NCBI RefSeq assembly: GCF_013870525.1
Contig: NZ_JACBXD010000008.1
Coordinates: forward strand, 1 to 64,000
Direction of reading: 5' to 3'
DNA from: Amycolatopsis pittospori
GTDB taxonomy: Bacteria > Actinomycetota > Actinomycetes > Mycobacteriales > Pseudonocardiaceae
Length of the DNA stretch: 64,000 nt
The number at the start of each line of letters is the position of its first letter. Position 1 is the first letter of the stretch. The notes under the pieces were generated by a model. The model searched no databases, had not been told where the DNA came from, and worked only from the letters and a program-made list of their open reading frames with translations. This document shows positions 26,678 to 35,368 of the stretch, piece by piece. Position numbers and translations under genes: made by a program.

Positions 26678-26748
26678 AGCTCCGCCGAATGCCCGCGCCG
26701 GTTGAGGTGACCGGCCGAGCGTGGCCGTCCCGGCGTGCTCCAAGCGGG

Positions 26749-26762
26749 TAGAACTTGTTTCA
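26749..26762. promoter_or_regulatory. KstR-type operator before the KstD-like gene
   Basis: TAGAACTTGTTTCA fits the published KstR consensus TNNAACNNGTTNNA at every fixed position. It lies 57 bp before the start of the KstD-like gene and differs by one base from the copy at 38638. Confidence 0.7.
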
Positions 26763-26818
26763 CTTTTCCGTCCGGCTGGAGAACATGACCTCGCTCGAAC
26801 GCGACGCGAGGAGGATTC

Positions 26819-28594
26819 ATGAATCCGGTCCCCGACCCCCGTCTGTCCCGGCGCCAGGTCCTGCGCGGCACCGCCGCCGGTACCGGGATCGCGCTCGCTT
26901 CGGGCCTGCCGTTCGCCGGAACGGCCTCGGCCGCCGCTCCGGTGCTCGGCGAGTACGACGTCGTCGTGGTCGGGGCGGGCGCGGCCGGGATGACCGCTGC
27001 GCTGACGGCGGCGAAACGCGGGCTCAGCTGCGTCGTCCTGGAGAAGGCCGCGAAGTTCGGCGGCTCGGCCGCCCGGTCGGGCGCGGGGATCTGGATCCCG
27101 TGCAATTCCGTGCTGGCCGCGGCCGGCGTCCGCGACACCCCGGAGCAGGCCGCGCGCTACCTGTCCGCCGTCGTCGGCCCGTCGATCCCCGCGTCGCGGC
27201 AACAGGCGTTCCTCGCCAACGGCCCGTCGATGCTGTCGTTCGTGATGGCCAACAGCCCGCTGCGGTTCCGCTGGATGGAGGGCTACAGCGACTACTACCC
27301 GGAACTGCCCGGCGGGATGCCGGACGGCCGCTCGATCGAACCCGATCAACTCGACGGGAACGTCCTCGGTGCCGAACTGGCCAACCTGAACCCGCCGTAC
27401 CTCGCGACGCCCGCCGGGATGGTCGTGTTCAGCGCCGACTACAAATGGCTCGCGCTGGCCGCGGTGAATCCGAAGGGCGCCGCCGTGGCCGCGGCCTGTC
27501 TCGCCCGCGGCACCGCCGCCGCGCTCGCCGGGCAGAAACCGCTCACCATGGGGCAATCCCTGGCCGCGGGGTTGCGCGCCGGGCTGCTCCGGGCGGGCGT
27601 CCCGGTCTGGCTGAACACGCCGTTGACCGACCTCGTCATCGAAAACGGGAAGGCCACCGGCGTGACGGTGACGCGCGGCGGATCGGCCGGCGTGGTGAAG
27701 GCGCGGCGCGGCGTCGTCGTCGGCTCGGGCGGGTTCGAGCACAACGCGGCGATGCGGGCGGAATACCAGCGCCAGCCCATCGGTACACAATGGACGGTCG
27801 GTGCGCGGTCGAACACCGGGGACGGGATCCTGGCGGGGAAACGGGCGGGCGCCACGCTCGACCTGATGGACGACGCCTGGTGGGGACCGGCGATCCCGCT
27901 GCCCGGCGAGCCGTACTTCTGCCTCGCCGAACGGACGCTGCCCGGTGGCCTGATGGTGGACGCGGCGGGCAAACGGTTCGTCAACGAGGCCGCGCCCTAC
28001 AGCGACGTCGTGCACACGATGTACGACCGGAATCCGACGTCGCCCACGATCCCGGCGTGGCTCGTCGTCGACCAGCACTACCGGAACAAGTATCTCTTCC
28101 GCGACGTCGCGCCGCTGCTGCCGCTTCCCGATGAGTGGTACTCGGCGGGCGCGGTGAAGAAGGCATGGACGGTGGAAGCGCTCGGATCCGCCATCGGCGT
28201 CCCGCCGCAAGCCCTGCGTGCCACGGTGAACCGGTTCAACGGCCAGGCGCTGTCCGGTGTGGACAGTGACTTCCGCCGTGGCGCCAGCGCCTACGACCAC
28301 TACTACACCGACCCGTACGTCCTGCCGAACTCGTGCCTCGCCGCGCTCTGGGAGCCGCCGTTCTACGCGTTCAAGATCGTGCCCGGCGACCTCGGCACGA
28401 AGGGCGGGATGCGGACCGACGCGCGAGCGCGGGTCCTTCGCGCCGACGGCTCGGTCATCACCGGCCTGTACGCCGCCGGGAACGCGAGCGCGGCCGTCAT
28501 GGGCACCAGCTACGCCGGGGCGGGCTCGACCATCGGGCCGGCGATGACGTTCGGCTACGTCGCGGCGAACGACCTCGCGGACCAGTCGTCGTGA
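26819..28594 (+). CDS. Tat-exported FAD oxidoreductase, 3-ketosteroid-1-dehydrogenase-like
   Basis: 591 residues. The start SRRQVLRGT followed by a hydrophobic stretch and ASAAAP is a twin-arginine signal. The FAD fold is clear: VVVGAGAAGMTAALTAAKRG, then GGSAARSGAGIW. The C-terminus matches the KstD/fumarate-reductase group: YDHYYTDPYVLPNSCLA, PGDLGTKGGMRTD, GLYAAGNASAAVMGTSYAGA. In KstD the conserved Tyr and Gly-rich end bind the 3-keto group. RBS GAGGAGG. The KstR-type box upstream supports a steroid role, although the exact substrate and the export of a KstD need proof. Confidence 0.85.
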   Translation: MNPVPDPRLSRRQVLRGTAAGTGIALASGLPFAGTASAAAPVLGEYDVVVVGAGAAGMTAALTAAKRGLSCVVLEKAAKFGGSAARSGAGIWIPCNSVLAAAGVRDTPEQAARYLSAVVGPSIPASRQQAFLANGPSMLSFVMANSPLRFRWMEGYSDYYPELPGGMPDGRSIEPDQLDGNVLGAELANLNPPYLATPAGMVVFSADYKWLALAAVNPKGAAVAAACLARGTAAALAGQKPLTMGQSLAAGLRAGLLRAGVPVWLNTPLTDLVIENGKATGVTVTRGGSAGVVKARRGVVVGSGGFEHNAAMRAEYQRQPIGTQWTVGARSNTGDGILAGKRAGATLDLMDDAWWGPAIPLPGEPYFCLAERTLPGGLMVDAAGKRFVNEAAPYSDVVHTMYDRNPTSPTIPAWLVVDQHYRNKYLFRDVAPLLPLPDEWYSAGAVKKAWTVEALGSAIGVPPQALRATVNRFNGQALSGVDSDFRRGASAYDHYYTDPYVLPNSCLAALWEPPFYAFKIVPGDLGTKGGMRTDARARVLRADGSVITGLYAAGNASAAVMGTSYAGAGSTIGPAMTFGYVAANDLADQSS

Positions 28595-28801
28595 CACCGG
28601 CCCTCACGTCGTCACGTGGGTATGGCGTCCCTCGGCCGAAACCTTCAGTCGTCCTCGAATGGCTTGTGTGGTTGAAGTTGTGAAGGAATGTGGTGTAGCT
28701 GCGAATCGTCGGCCATCAGACCATGATCGCAGTTCGAGGGGCGGTTTCGAATCTGGCGAACACGTGATGATGCCGCTCGTCGTCACTGGACCTTTCGTGC
28801 G

Positions 28802-28850
28802 CCACTGTGTGGATTTCGGGACGTCAGATGTCCCGAAATCCACACAGTGG
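28802..28850. repeat. perfect 21-bp inverted repeat
   Basis: The arm CCACTGTGTGGATTTCGGGA plus C, a seven-base loop, and the exact complement. It sits in the 367-bp gap between the KstD-like gene and a TetR gene. The gap otherwise holds no supported gene. A terminator for the upstream gene is possible, but the 208-bp distance is long. Confidence 0.7.
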
Positions 28851-28961
28851 CTCTCCCGGTGGGCCGAATCTGGCGCGGGTATGGCGCGTTCGGCTCCCGC
28901 GCGCGCGGCCACCGGTTAGGGTGGGGCCGTTCACGTGGCATCAAGGACTGGGGGGTCCGCC

Positions 28962-29522
28962 ATGATCGTCAAACGTGCCTATCACCACGGGGACCTTCGT
29001 CGTGCGCTCGTTCTGGCCGCACGGGAGGTCCTCGTCGAGCGAGGACCCGAGGGGGTGAGCCTGCGCGGAGCGGTCGCGAAGGTGGGAGCCTCCACCGCTG
29101 CGCCGTACCGGCATTTCCGTGACAAGGACGCGCTGCTCGTGGCCGTCGCGCTGGAGGGGCATGCCGAGTTGCAGGACGCGCTCCGGGGCTGCGGCACCGG
29201 GACGGTGACCGCGCTCGGGCATTCCTACCTCGGGTTCGCGCTGGAGAATCCCGCGTTGTACCGGCTGATGGCGGGTGCCGGGATCGGTGATCGCGCCGCG
29301 CATCCGGAACTCGCCGAGGCCCATCGGGAGACCTGTGCGGTGCTGGCCGATCGGATGGGCGACCGGATCGACCCCGGCGGCTTCGCCACCACACTGTGGT
29401 GCCTGCTCCACGGGCTGGCCACGCTGGTGATCGACGGTCACGTCGCCCGCGGCTCCGCCATCGCGGAAGCCGAGCGCAGCCTCGCTTTCCTGGCGGGCGG
29501 CGTGGTGCCGCCGGCTGGCTGA
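28962..29522 (+). CDS. TetR-family regulator with WHG-type C-terminal domain
   Basis: 186 residues: KRAYHHGDLRRALVLAAREV, then VSLRGAVAKVGASTAAPYRHF as helix-turn-helix, and a C-terminal part (YLGFALENPALYRLMAGAGI, LWCLLHGLATLVIDG) typical of the TetR_C/WHG group. Start ATG 28962 in a GGGGGTCCGCC context. Neighbours on both sides could be targets; no operator is obvious. Confidence 0.85.
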   Translation: MIVKRAYHHGDLRRALVLAAREVLVERGPEGVSLRGAVAKVGASTAAPYRHFRDKDALLVAVALEGHAELQDALRGCGTGTVTALGHSYLGFALENPALYRLMAGAGIGDRAAHPELAEAHRETCAVLADRMGDRIDPGGFATTLWCLLHGLATLVIDGHVARGSAIAEAERSLAFLAGGVVPPAG

Positions 29523-29604
29523 GACTCGCCCTGAGGTGATCTGGGCCACATTGCCTCCGACGATGTCCCGAAGTGCCCGTCCCGGCAAAGTCAACGGTGC
29601 TTAC

Positions 29605-29931
29605 ATGCATCGTATGAACGGATACGACTGGGAGCCGCCCACGGCTGCGGAAATGGCCGTATGGGAGGCGCAGGCCGCGGAATTCGAACGTCTCGCTGCC
29701 GAACACGCCGAAGAACGCTTCACCGGTCGTTCGGACAGTGGGCTCGTCGAGGCCGAGGTGGACGGCAACGGACGGCTGATCGACCTGGACGTCAGCCCGG
29801 ACGCCCTGCGTCAGGCCTACCCGCAGAACATCGGCCCGGACACGATCGAAGCCATCGCCGCCGCGCGTGCCGCGGCCGGTGCCGCCGGTCGCGAGAAGGC
29901 CGCGGAACTCTTCCCGGGGGTGTTCGCGTGA
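29605..29931 (+). CDS. YbaB/EbfC-fold protein, gene 1 of WXG-like cassette
   Basis: 108 residues (ATG 29605, or 29614). A helical start with Trp (WEPPTAAEMAVWEAQAAEF) is followed by the YbaB-type strand pair SGLVEAEVDGNGRLIDLDVS and a helix NIGPDTIEAIAAARAAA. In actinomycetes such proteins often sit beside WXG100/ESX-like genes rather than acting as the DnaX-linked nucleoid protein. Its stop overlaps the next start (GTGA). Confidence 0.75.
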   Translation: MHRMNGYDWEPPTAAEMAVWEAQAAEFERLAAEHAEERFTGRSDSGLVEAEVDGNGRLIDLDVSPDALRQAYPQNIGPDTIEAIAAARAAAGAAGREKAAELFPGVFA

Positions 29932-30227
29932 GCCGCAGGAGCAGGCTGGAGAACCTGGTCAGCGAGATCGAGGAGCGCGACGAGAAGCGGACGCGGGCGA
30001 TCGCGACCGCCCGGGCGCAGACCATCGAGGTCGACATTCCCGACGATCTCGGCGTCGTCGAGGTCTCCGGCGCCGGGCGCCTGGAGCGGATCGAACTCGA
30101 TCTCGACAACCTGCCCTACACCACGGCTCCCGCCTTGAGCGCGAACCTGCTGGAGGCGATCGTCGCCGCCGAGGAACACGCACAGGAACTCAGGCAGCAG
30201 GCCCTCGACGCCTCGCGCCCCCGCTGA
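29928..30227 (+). CDS. YbaB/EbfC-fold protein, gene 2 of cassette
   Basis: 99 residues from GTG 29928, overlapping gene 1 by four bases. A basic coiled start (SRRSRLENLVSEIEERDEKR) precedes strands IEVDIPDDLGVVEVSGAGRL and a C-terminal helix EAIVAAEEHAQELRQQ. Weakly related in layout to gene 1, so the two may form a heterodimer (inference). Confidence 0.7.
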   Translation: MSRRSRLENLVSEIEERDEKRTRAIATARAQTIEVDIPDDLGVVEVSGAGRLERIELDLDNLPYTTAPALSANLLEAIVAAEEHAQELRQQALDASRPR

Positions 30228-30247
30228 TCGCTGAACGGAGAACGACC

Positions 30248-30598
30248 TTGGCTCAGATCGACGGCACCGGCTACTACGTCGTGCCCGACGCCCTCCGCAA
30301 GAACACCGACGCCTGGGTCATCGCGGGCGACGCCTGGTACGAGTTTCTCAAGCTCGGTGGCGACTACGCGGCGATGTCCGACATCGACATGGGGCTGCTC
30401 GGCATGAAGACCGGTTTCCCGCGGGACTACAACGTCGCCCGCGAAACCATCCTGAAGACCACTCGGACCGGCTACGAACAGATCCAGGAAGTCCGCCAAA
30501 ACCTGGACAAGGTCGCCAAGGACTACGAAGAGCGCGACGCCGAGTACTACGAGAAGTTCGGCTACATGGGCGACGACGACGCGAACAAGCGCTTCTAG
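30248..30598 (+). CDS. EspC/ESX-substrate-like small protein, gene 3 of cassette
   Basis: 116 residues from TTG 30248, which has CGGAG upstream and no ATG/GTG rival. It looks like a helical-hairpin type VII substrate: VIAGDAWYEFLKLGGDYAAM, LKTTRTGYEQIQEVRQNL, and a C-terminal YEERD that fits the general T7SS signal YxxxD/E. No secretion ATPase (EccC) lies nearby, so export would rely on a system elsewhere. Confidence 0.65.
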   Translation: MAQIDGTGYYVVPDALRKNTDAWVIAGDAWYEFLKLGGDYAAMSDIDMGLLGMKTGFPRDYNVARETILKTTRTGYEQIQEVRQNLDKVAKDYEERDAEYYEKFGYMGDDDANKRF

Positions 30599-30634
30599 GC
30601 CCCGCCCTCCCGAGACTTAAGGAACGAACGACGC

Positions 30635-31312
30635 ATGCCGACACGCGAGAAGGCCGAGTGGCCGGAGAACGCCGCCAACAAGGTTCAGAAGGAGGCTGAG
30701 AAGCGTAAGCACAAAGGTGCGCTGGACGCCCTCTTCATGGTCCGTGACGTCCTTTTCGGCAACGCCGACCGGATGGAGGAACTGGCCGTGTGGTGGGGCC
30801 AGGCCCCGTACATGGTCGACTCCGAGAACGCCATCGACGACTCCCGCAACAACCTCGCCGCGTACTGGCAGGGCGGCGGGTACGACTCTTACAACACCTA
30901 CGCGATCAACGCGACCAAGCGCATCTCGCGTAACGAAGGCGTGTTCAACGAGATCGCGGGCACGATGGAGAGCTGCATCGACATCGTCTACGAAACCTAT
31001 GGCGACGCGATCGCCTTCATCAGCGAATGCGCCAATCAGCTCGCCGACGCCGCGTCGAACTTCCTCGAAGACGTCATCAACCCGTTCGGTGAGGCGGGAA
31101 ACATCATCCGGGTGCTCAACGGGTTCGTCCAGGCCATCAGTGACCTGATCGAAGCGTCGGTCCGCAAGATGGGCGACCTGCGCCAGATGGGTGTCTTCCT
31201 CGCCCGGCAGGCGAACGACTTCGCCGACGTCAAGGAAATGGCCGAACCGGCCGGGAACCCCGACCTCTGGGCGGTCAAGCCGGTGCCGAAGGAACCCGCG
31301 GCCGCGCGGTGA
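30635..31312 (+). CDS. WXG100-like protein (225 aa), gene 4 of cassette
   Basis: The centre has LAAYWQGGGYDSYNTY, a WXG motif in a helix-turn-helix context, followed by long amphipathic helices (ETYGDAIAFISECANQLADA, DLIEASVRKMGDLRQ). It is longer than classic WXG100 proteins. The basic start PTREKAEWPENAANKVQKEA may be a tail for partners. It overlaps gene 5 by four bases. Probably a structural or secreted component of a type VII-like complex. Confidence 0.7.
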   Translation: MPTREKAEWPENAANKVQKEAEKRKHKGALDALFMVRDVLFGNADRMEELAVWWGQAPYMVDSENAIDDSRNNLAAYWQGGGYDSYNTYAINATKRISRNEGVFNEIAGTMESCIDIVYETYGDAIAFISECANQLADAASNFLEDVINPFGEAGNIIRVLNGFVQAISDLIEASVRKMGDLRQMGVFLARQANDFADVKEMAEPAGNPDLWAVKPVPKEPAAAR

Positions 31313-31488
31313 CGGAGGAGTCTCCGAAGGAAGAGGGCGCGGAAAACCTCCTCGAGAACCCGTGGGATCCGGAGACACTGGCCGCCAAACGCAAGAAGGC
31401 GGGCAAGCCGAAAGCCCGGATCAAGGGGGCGAACAAGCCTTCCGAGGGGGACCCGGAGTTCCGCTTCAAGTTCGGCAAAGCCTGGTAG
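31309..31488 (+). CDS. 59-aa charged protein, gene 5 of cassette
   Basis: GTG 31309 overlaps the stop of gene 4 (GTGA). The product has an acidic start (TEESPKEEGAENLLENPWD), a basic middle (AAKRKKAGKPKARIKG) and ends FRFKFGKAW. No homology recognised. The coupling and the codon use support a real gene. A hairpin terminator begins eight bases after the stop, closing the operon. Confidence 0.6.
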   Translation: MTEESPKEEGAENLLENPWDPETLAAKRKKAGKPKARIKGANKPSEGDPEFRFKFGKAW

Positions 31489-31495
31489 GACTGAA

Positions 31496-31538
31496 GAAGG
31501 CGTCCTTCACCGTGTGCCATGCGGTGAAGGACGCCTTC
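31496..31538. terminator. perfect 17-bp hairpin closing the WXG cassette
   Basis: GAAGGCGTCCTTCACCG, nine bases, then its exact complement. It lies between the cassette (+) and the convergent amidase gene (-), seven bases from the amidase stop, so it can act in both directions. Confidence 0.75.
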
Positions 31539-31545
31539 GAGTCTC

Positions 31546-33147
31546 CTAGCCGATGGACGGGATGTACGTCGGCAGCCGCCGGACCTTCGTGTCCTGCTCG
31601 AAGGCGTAGGCGATGGCCAGCAGCGACGGTTCGCTGAACCGCCCGCCCATGATCGACAGTCCCAGCGGCAACGGCCCGGAGTAGGCCATCGGGACGGTCA
31701 TGTTGGCGTAGCCCGAAACCGCGGCCGGACCGGAGGAGTCGATGAGCAGCGCGCCGTCACCGGTCCCGAGTTGCGTCTTCCACGCGGCGTTGTTGGTCGG
31801 CGCCACGATCGCGTCCAGCTTGTTGCCGCGCAGCGTCTCGTCGAGACCTCGCCGGGCGGCGCTCGTCGCGGCTTCCCGCATCGCGCGGTAGGCCGGATCG
31901 GTGAGATCACCGGTGGTGGCCTGCGACCGGTCCCACAGGTTGTGGGTCCAGTACGGCATCTCGACCGCGGCGTGGTCCAGGTTGTACTGGATCAGCCCGG
32001 CGAGATCGGCCGGGTGCTTACCGCCGGTGGACGCGAGGTAGGCGTTCATGTCGTGCTTGAACTCGGTCCTGATCGCGGGGAACTCGTTGGCCGCGATGAC
32101 GTCCAGGTACGGGATGGTGATCTCCACCGTGGTGGCGCCGAGCTTCCGCAGCTTGCCCAGTGCCTGTTCGTACGCCGCCTTCGTCGCGTCGTCCGGGGTG
32201 TAGACCTCACGCCAGACGCCGATCCGCTTACCGCGCAAGGCGTTGGGGTGCAGGAACTTCGTGTAGTCGTCGAGCGACTGGCGGGCCGCGTCGACGGTGA
32301 TCGGGTCGCGACGGTCGGCACCGTTCATGGCGGCGAGCAGGATCGCGGCGTCGACCACGTTGCGCGCCATCGGGCCGGCGGTGTCCTGCTGCTTCGACAC
32401 CGGCACGATCCCGCTGCGGCTGACCAGGCCGAGGCTCGGTTTGACGCCCACGATGCCGTTGGCGCCGGACGGGCAGGTGACCGAACCGTCCGTCTCGGTC
32501 CCGACGGCGACGGTCGCCAGATGTGCCGCGACGGCGACCCCGGAACCGGCCGACGAACCGCACGGGTTGCGGTCGAGGACGTAGGGATTGGCGGTCTGGC
32601 CGGCGAGCGGGCTCCAGCCGTTCGACGAACTGGTGGACCGGTAGCTCGACCACTCGGAAAGGTTGGCCTTCCCGAGGAGCACCGCTCCGGCTTCGCGCAG
32701 GTTGTCGACCACGCCGGCGTCGCGGTAGGGGCGGGATTCCAGCAGGGCCGTCGACCCCGCCGTGGTCGGCTGCCGGTCGGCGGTGTCGATGTTGTCCTTG
32801 AGCAGCACCGGAATGCCGTCCATCGGGCCCTTCGACTGGTGCCGCAGCCGCCGGATGTCACTGGCCGCGGCGAGCCGCAGCGCGTCGGGGTTCGTGGTGA
32901 GCACGGCGTGCAGGGTCGGGTTCAGCTTGCGGATCCGCTGCAGGTAGAAGAGCGTCAGCTCGACCGACGACAGCCTCCCGGAGCGCATCGCCCGTTGCAG
33001 ATCGGGGATCGTCGCCCGTTCCAGGTCGATCCCGGCGACGACCGGACGTCCGGAAAGCGACGTGGCCTGTGCCGGGACCGCCACGGTCGCGGACGCGACG
33101 AACACCATGACGAGAAATGCGGACACGGCCGCAAAGCGTCTTTTCAA
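31546..33147 (-). CDS. secreted amidase-signature enzyme
   Basis: 533 residues with a Sec signal peptide (KRRFAAVSAFLVMVFVASAT... AQA). The amidase signature Ser-cisSer-Lys triad is present: Lys in PVLLKDNIDTAD, cis-Ser in CGSSAGSGVAVAAHL, nucleophile Ser in ETDGSVTCPSGANGIVG. It hydrolyses amides outside the cell; the substrate is unknown. The start is TTG 33147 with a strong AGGAGGG five bases upstream. Confidence 0.9.
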   Translation of the reverse strand: MKRRFAAVSAFLVMVFVASATVAVPAQATSLSGRPVVAGIDLERATIPDLQRAMRSGRLSSVELTLFYLQRIRKLNPTLHAVLTTNPDALRLAAASDIRRLRHQSKGPMDGIPVLLKDNIDTADRQPTTAGSTALLESRPYRDAGVVDNLREAGAVLLGKANLSEWSSYRSTSSSNGWSPLAGQTANPYVLDRNPCGSSAGSGVAVAAHLATVAVGTETDGSVTCPSGANGIVGVKPSLGLVSRSGIVPVSKQQDTAGPMARNVVDAAILLAAMNGADRRDPITVDAARQSLDDYTKFLHPNALRGKRIGVWREVYTPDDATKAAYEQALGKLRKLGATTVEITIPYLDVIAANEFPAIRTEFKHDMNAYLASTGGKHPADLAGLIQYNLDHAAVEMPYWTHNLWDRSQATTGDLTDPAYRAMREAATSAARRGLDETLRGNKLDAIVAPTNNAAWKTQLGTGDGALLIDSSGPAAVSGYANMTVPMAYSGPLPLGLSIMGGRFSEPSLLAIAYAFEQDTKVRRLPTYIPSIG

Positions 33148-33970
33148 GGAATTCCCTCCTTGGTCGAAAGAATTACTGAACCGTACGTGTACCGCTCCTG
33201 TCCAGAACCGCCGAATGGAGCAGGGGAAAGGGTGGATGAATTGTCGTCGAACAATTATCCGGTAGGCGTCCGGTTACGGAAACGACCTCAAGGCAGGGTT
33301 ATCGGCCGATTTCAGTACGCGGTGCGCCCGGGTGTGGACGCAGCGTGATCCGGTTCGCGGCGAAGGTCCACTTCGTCGGAAATATTCCGTCGGAATTCGG
33401 CCGGGAACCGCATTGCTCAATTGATCGGGAATTGGTCGGATTATCGTCGATCATCCGGTCCTGCCGGGTCGGGAGTGCTCGGCGAGAGCGGCGCTGAAAG
33501 AACGCGCGGTACTCGCCAATCCCGCCACCGCCGAAGCCGGGTCGCGCCGGACGGGCTGTTGATCGAAGGTATTTTCCGTCTGTCGTGCATGGTCAGCAGT
33601 CGAGCGTTGACGGCAGGCAACCACATGAGAACGAGGCCTGCCGGGCGGGCGTGTCCCTGTCAGTGGTCCCTCGATGCCACTAAGTCCGGTTACGCCGCCC
33701 CTCGGGTCATGGACGTGGCTGGGGGGGGATAGGTCATGCCGGGCCTGGCGGCCACGAGTCACGAGAAGGAAACGGGGGCGTGGTGTTGTGCCTGGCTCGG
33801 GTTGCCTTGACGTGGTTGGAGTCGTGAGTGGTGAGTGTCGTTCTAAGGCGACTTGCCACTTAGGGCCAGCTTGTACTCAGATCAATCCTTGGGCTGGGGG
33901 TCGTTGAGGGAGGGGCGGGCGAATCGGTTATTTCCGCTGACGCCGGCTTGCCCGGCTTCCGGTGGGCATG
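33148..33970. other. 823-bp gap without a supported gene
   Basis: Short open frames on both strands overlap each other and lack starts or coding bias. The stretch from 33180 to 33480 is AT-richer than the window. I see one divergent intergenic repeat (33821) and nothing that looks like tRNA or a riboswitch. Confidence 0.5.
33821..33866. repeat. divergent copy of the 62.2-kb inverted repeat
   Basis: GTCGTGAGTG at 33821 and AGTGTCGTTCTAA at 33833 match, with two differences over 27 bases, the reverse strand of the element at 62174-62227. The second half has decayed. Confidence 0.6.
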
Positions 33971-34009
33971 CCGAAGGGCCCGTCGCCGGTTCGGTGGCGG
34001 GCTCTTCGG
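33971..34009. terminator. terminator-like hairpin after the HNH gene
   Basis: CCGAAGGGCCCGTCGCC pairs imperfectly with GGCGGGCTCTTCGG around an 8-base loop, ending one base before the stop codon of the HNH gene on the minus strand. This is the common AAG-GGC-rich actinobacterial terminator shape. Confidence 0.6.
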
Positions 34010-34010
34010 G

Positions 34011-35303
34011 TCAGGCTGCGGCGCGGTGGAGGGTGTTGCGCCGGGGACTTCGAAGTGGGTCTCGGTATTGGGGTGGGATGAACTCGGGTAACCCGTCGGC
34101 GGCCATGCGGACTTCCCATTCACCGTGGTGAATCAGGCGGTGGTGGAAGCTGCAGAGCAGGACGAGGTTGCGGAGGTCGGTTCGTCCGCCGTCTGCCCAG
34201 TGATGGATATGGTGTGCGTGACAGTTCTTCGGTCGCCGATGGCAGCCGGGGAACGCGCAGCCCCCGTCTCGGATGTTCAACGCCCGTCGCTGGCCCGGGG
34301 TGACGAACCGTCTGAGCCGCCCCACGTCGAGAGGTTCCCCGGCGGCGTTGAGTATCACCGGGAGCATGAGGCAGTCGCAGGCGGCCATCCGCGCTTCGCG
34401 GGCCGTCATCTCCCCGACGAAATCCAGGCAGGCCTTGCCGATCCCGGTCTTCAACTCGTCGAGACCGACGGTCACGTGGATCAGAGTGCGGTACCCGCTG
34501 GTGCCCGGCTGATCCGGGCAGGCGATCGCCAGATCCAGCAGTTCCGCCCACGCGTCGCCCTGGCGTTCCGCTTTGGTGCGCCAGTCGGCTTGGCCGAACT
34601 CGTCGGCCGGGCGAGGCTTCGCATAAGCCTCAAGCGCGGCCGCGGTCCGGGCACCCAACTCATCGTCAAGAAGACCTTTGATCTTCCAGAACCCGTCCTT
34701 GCGGCGTTCCACGGTGAGTTCACGGCGCGGCTGGGCGGGTTCGGGATCCTTCGGTTCTGCACCGTCGGGATCCAGCAAGCCCAGCAGGGTGTTCCCCAGT
34801 TCCGAAACCTCACTGGGACCCGCGTCCCGAGCCAGGTCGACGAGGGTCTTCTCCGTACGCTCCCGAGCCTCGACAGACACCTCGGCCGGGATCTCCTTCA
34901 AGATCCCCAGGACCTGCTTGATCCGTTCCTGCCCGATCGCACCGTCCGCCGCCGCCACAGCCGTCGCGGGAGCGAACGCCGGAACCTCACGACCATCCAA
35001 CGCACGTGTGGGATTCAGATCGATCGCCTGATTCACATACGGACGCGCCTCAGTTTGGGACAACCCGGCGACATCGGCGAACCACGCCAATGTCGTCCCA
35101 TACCCATACAAATCCTTGCAGCCACGAGACTCGATCTCCGCCAGATACCGGCCCAGACCAGCAGAGGCGACCCGCATCAGCTGCAGGAACTGCTGCACGC
35201 CGTGGGCAAGCTCCAGCTTGCCTGCGCGCCACAGCTCCTGCGGCAACTCGGGGAGGAACGTCGTCTCGGACACACTCCAAGAATACCAAAACCGGTCGAA
35301 CAT
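34011..35303 (-). CDS. DUF222/HNH endonuclease (13E12 repeat-like), SOS-boxed
   Basis: 430 residues from ATG 35303, or 420 from GTG 35273. The N-terminal two thirds are the helical DUF222 domain (SASLGRYLAEIE-type start, AIGQERIKQVLGILKEIPAE, LDDELGARTAAALEAYA). The C-terminal HNH nuclease is intact: CAFPGCHRRPKNCHAHHIHH, then NLVLLCSFHHRLIHHGEW. This is the REP13E12 class. A near-perfect LexA box overlaps the ATG, so expression should rise after DNA damage. Confidence 0.88.
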   Translation of the reverse strand: MFDRFWYSWSVSETTFLPELPQELWRAGKLELAHGVQQFLQLMRVASAGLGRYLAEIESRGCKDLYGYGTTLAWFADVAGLSQTEARPYVNQAIDLNPTRALDGREVPAFAPATAVAAADGAIGQERIKQVLGILKEIPAEVSVEARERTEKTLVDLARDAGPSEVSELGNTLLGLLDPDGAEPKDPEPAQPRRELTVERRKDGFWKIKGLLDDELGARTAAALEAYAKPRPADEFGQADWRTKAERQGDAWAELLDLAIACPDQPGTSGYRTLIHVTVGLDELKTGIGKACLDFVGEMTAREARMAACDCLMLPVILNAAGEPLDVGRLRRFVTPGQRRALNIRDGGCAFPGCHRRPKNCHAHHIHHWADGGRTDLRNLVLLCSFHHRLIHHGEWEVRMAADGLPEFIPPQYRDPLRSPRRNTLHRAAA

Positions 35304-35309
35304 GTGTTC
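35298..35309. promoter_or_regulatory. SOS box (LexA site) of the HNH gene
   Basis: GAACATGTGTTC within TCGAACATGTGTTCGT fits the consensus TCGAAC-N4-GTTCGA at all but one base. It spans the ATG at 35303, so the start may be that ATG on a leaderless message or the GTG 30 bases further in. TAAAAT a few bases upstream (minus strand) is a good -10. Confidence 0.85.
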
Positions 35310-35368
35310 GTAATTTTAGGCCACATTTAAAGTGGTCTGAATAACCCTGGAGGGTGATTTCGTCGCAA

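Noticed and set aside
28802..28850. Transposon end
   Set aside because: No transposase, no second end and no target-site duplication that I can see.
33421..33907. Overlapping short ORFs in the gap before the HNH gene
   Set aside because: They lack RBSs, consistent codon bias and recognisable motifs.
34011..35303. HNH gene as a homing endonuclease or intron/intein
   Set aside because: It has the DUF222 domain and its own promoter and is not embedded in another gene.
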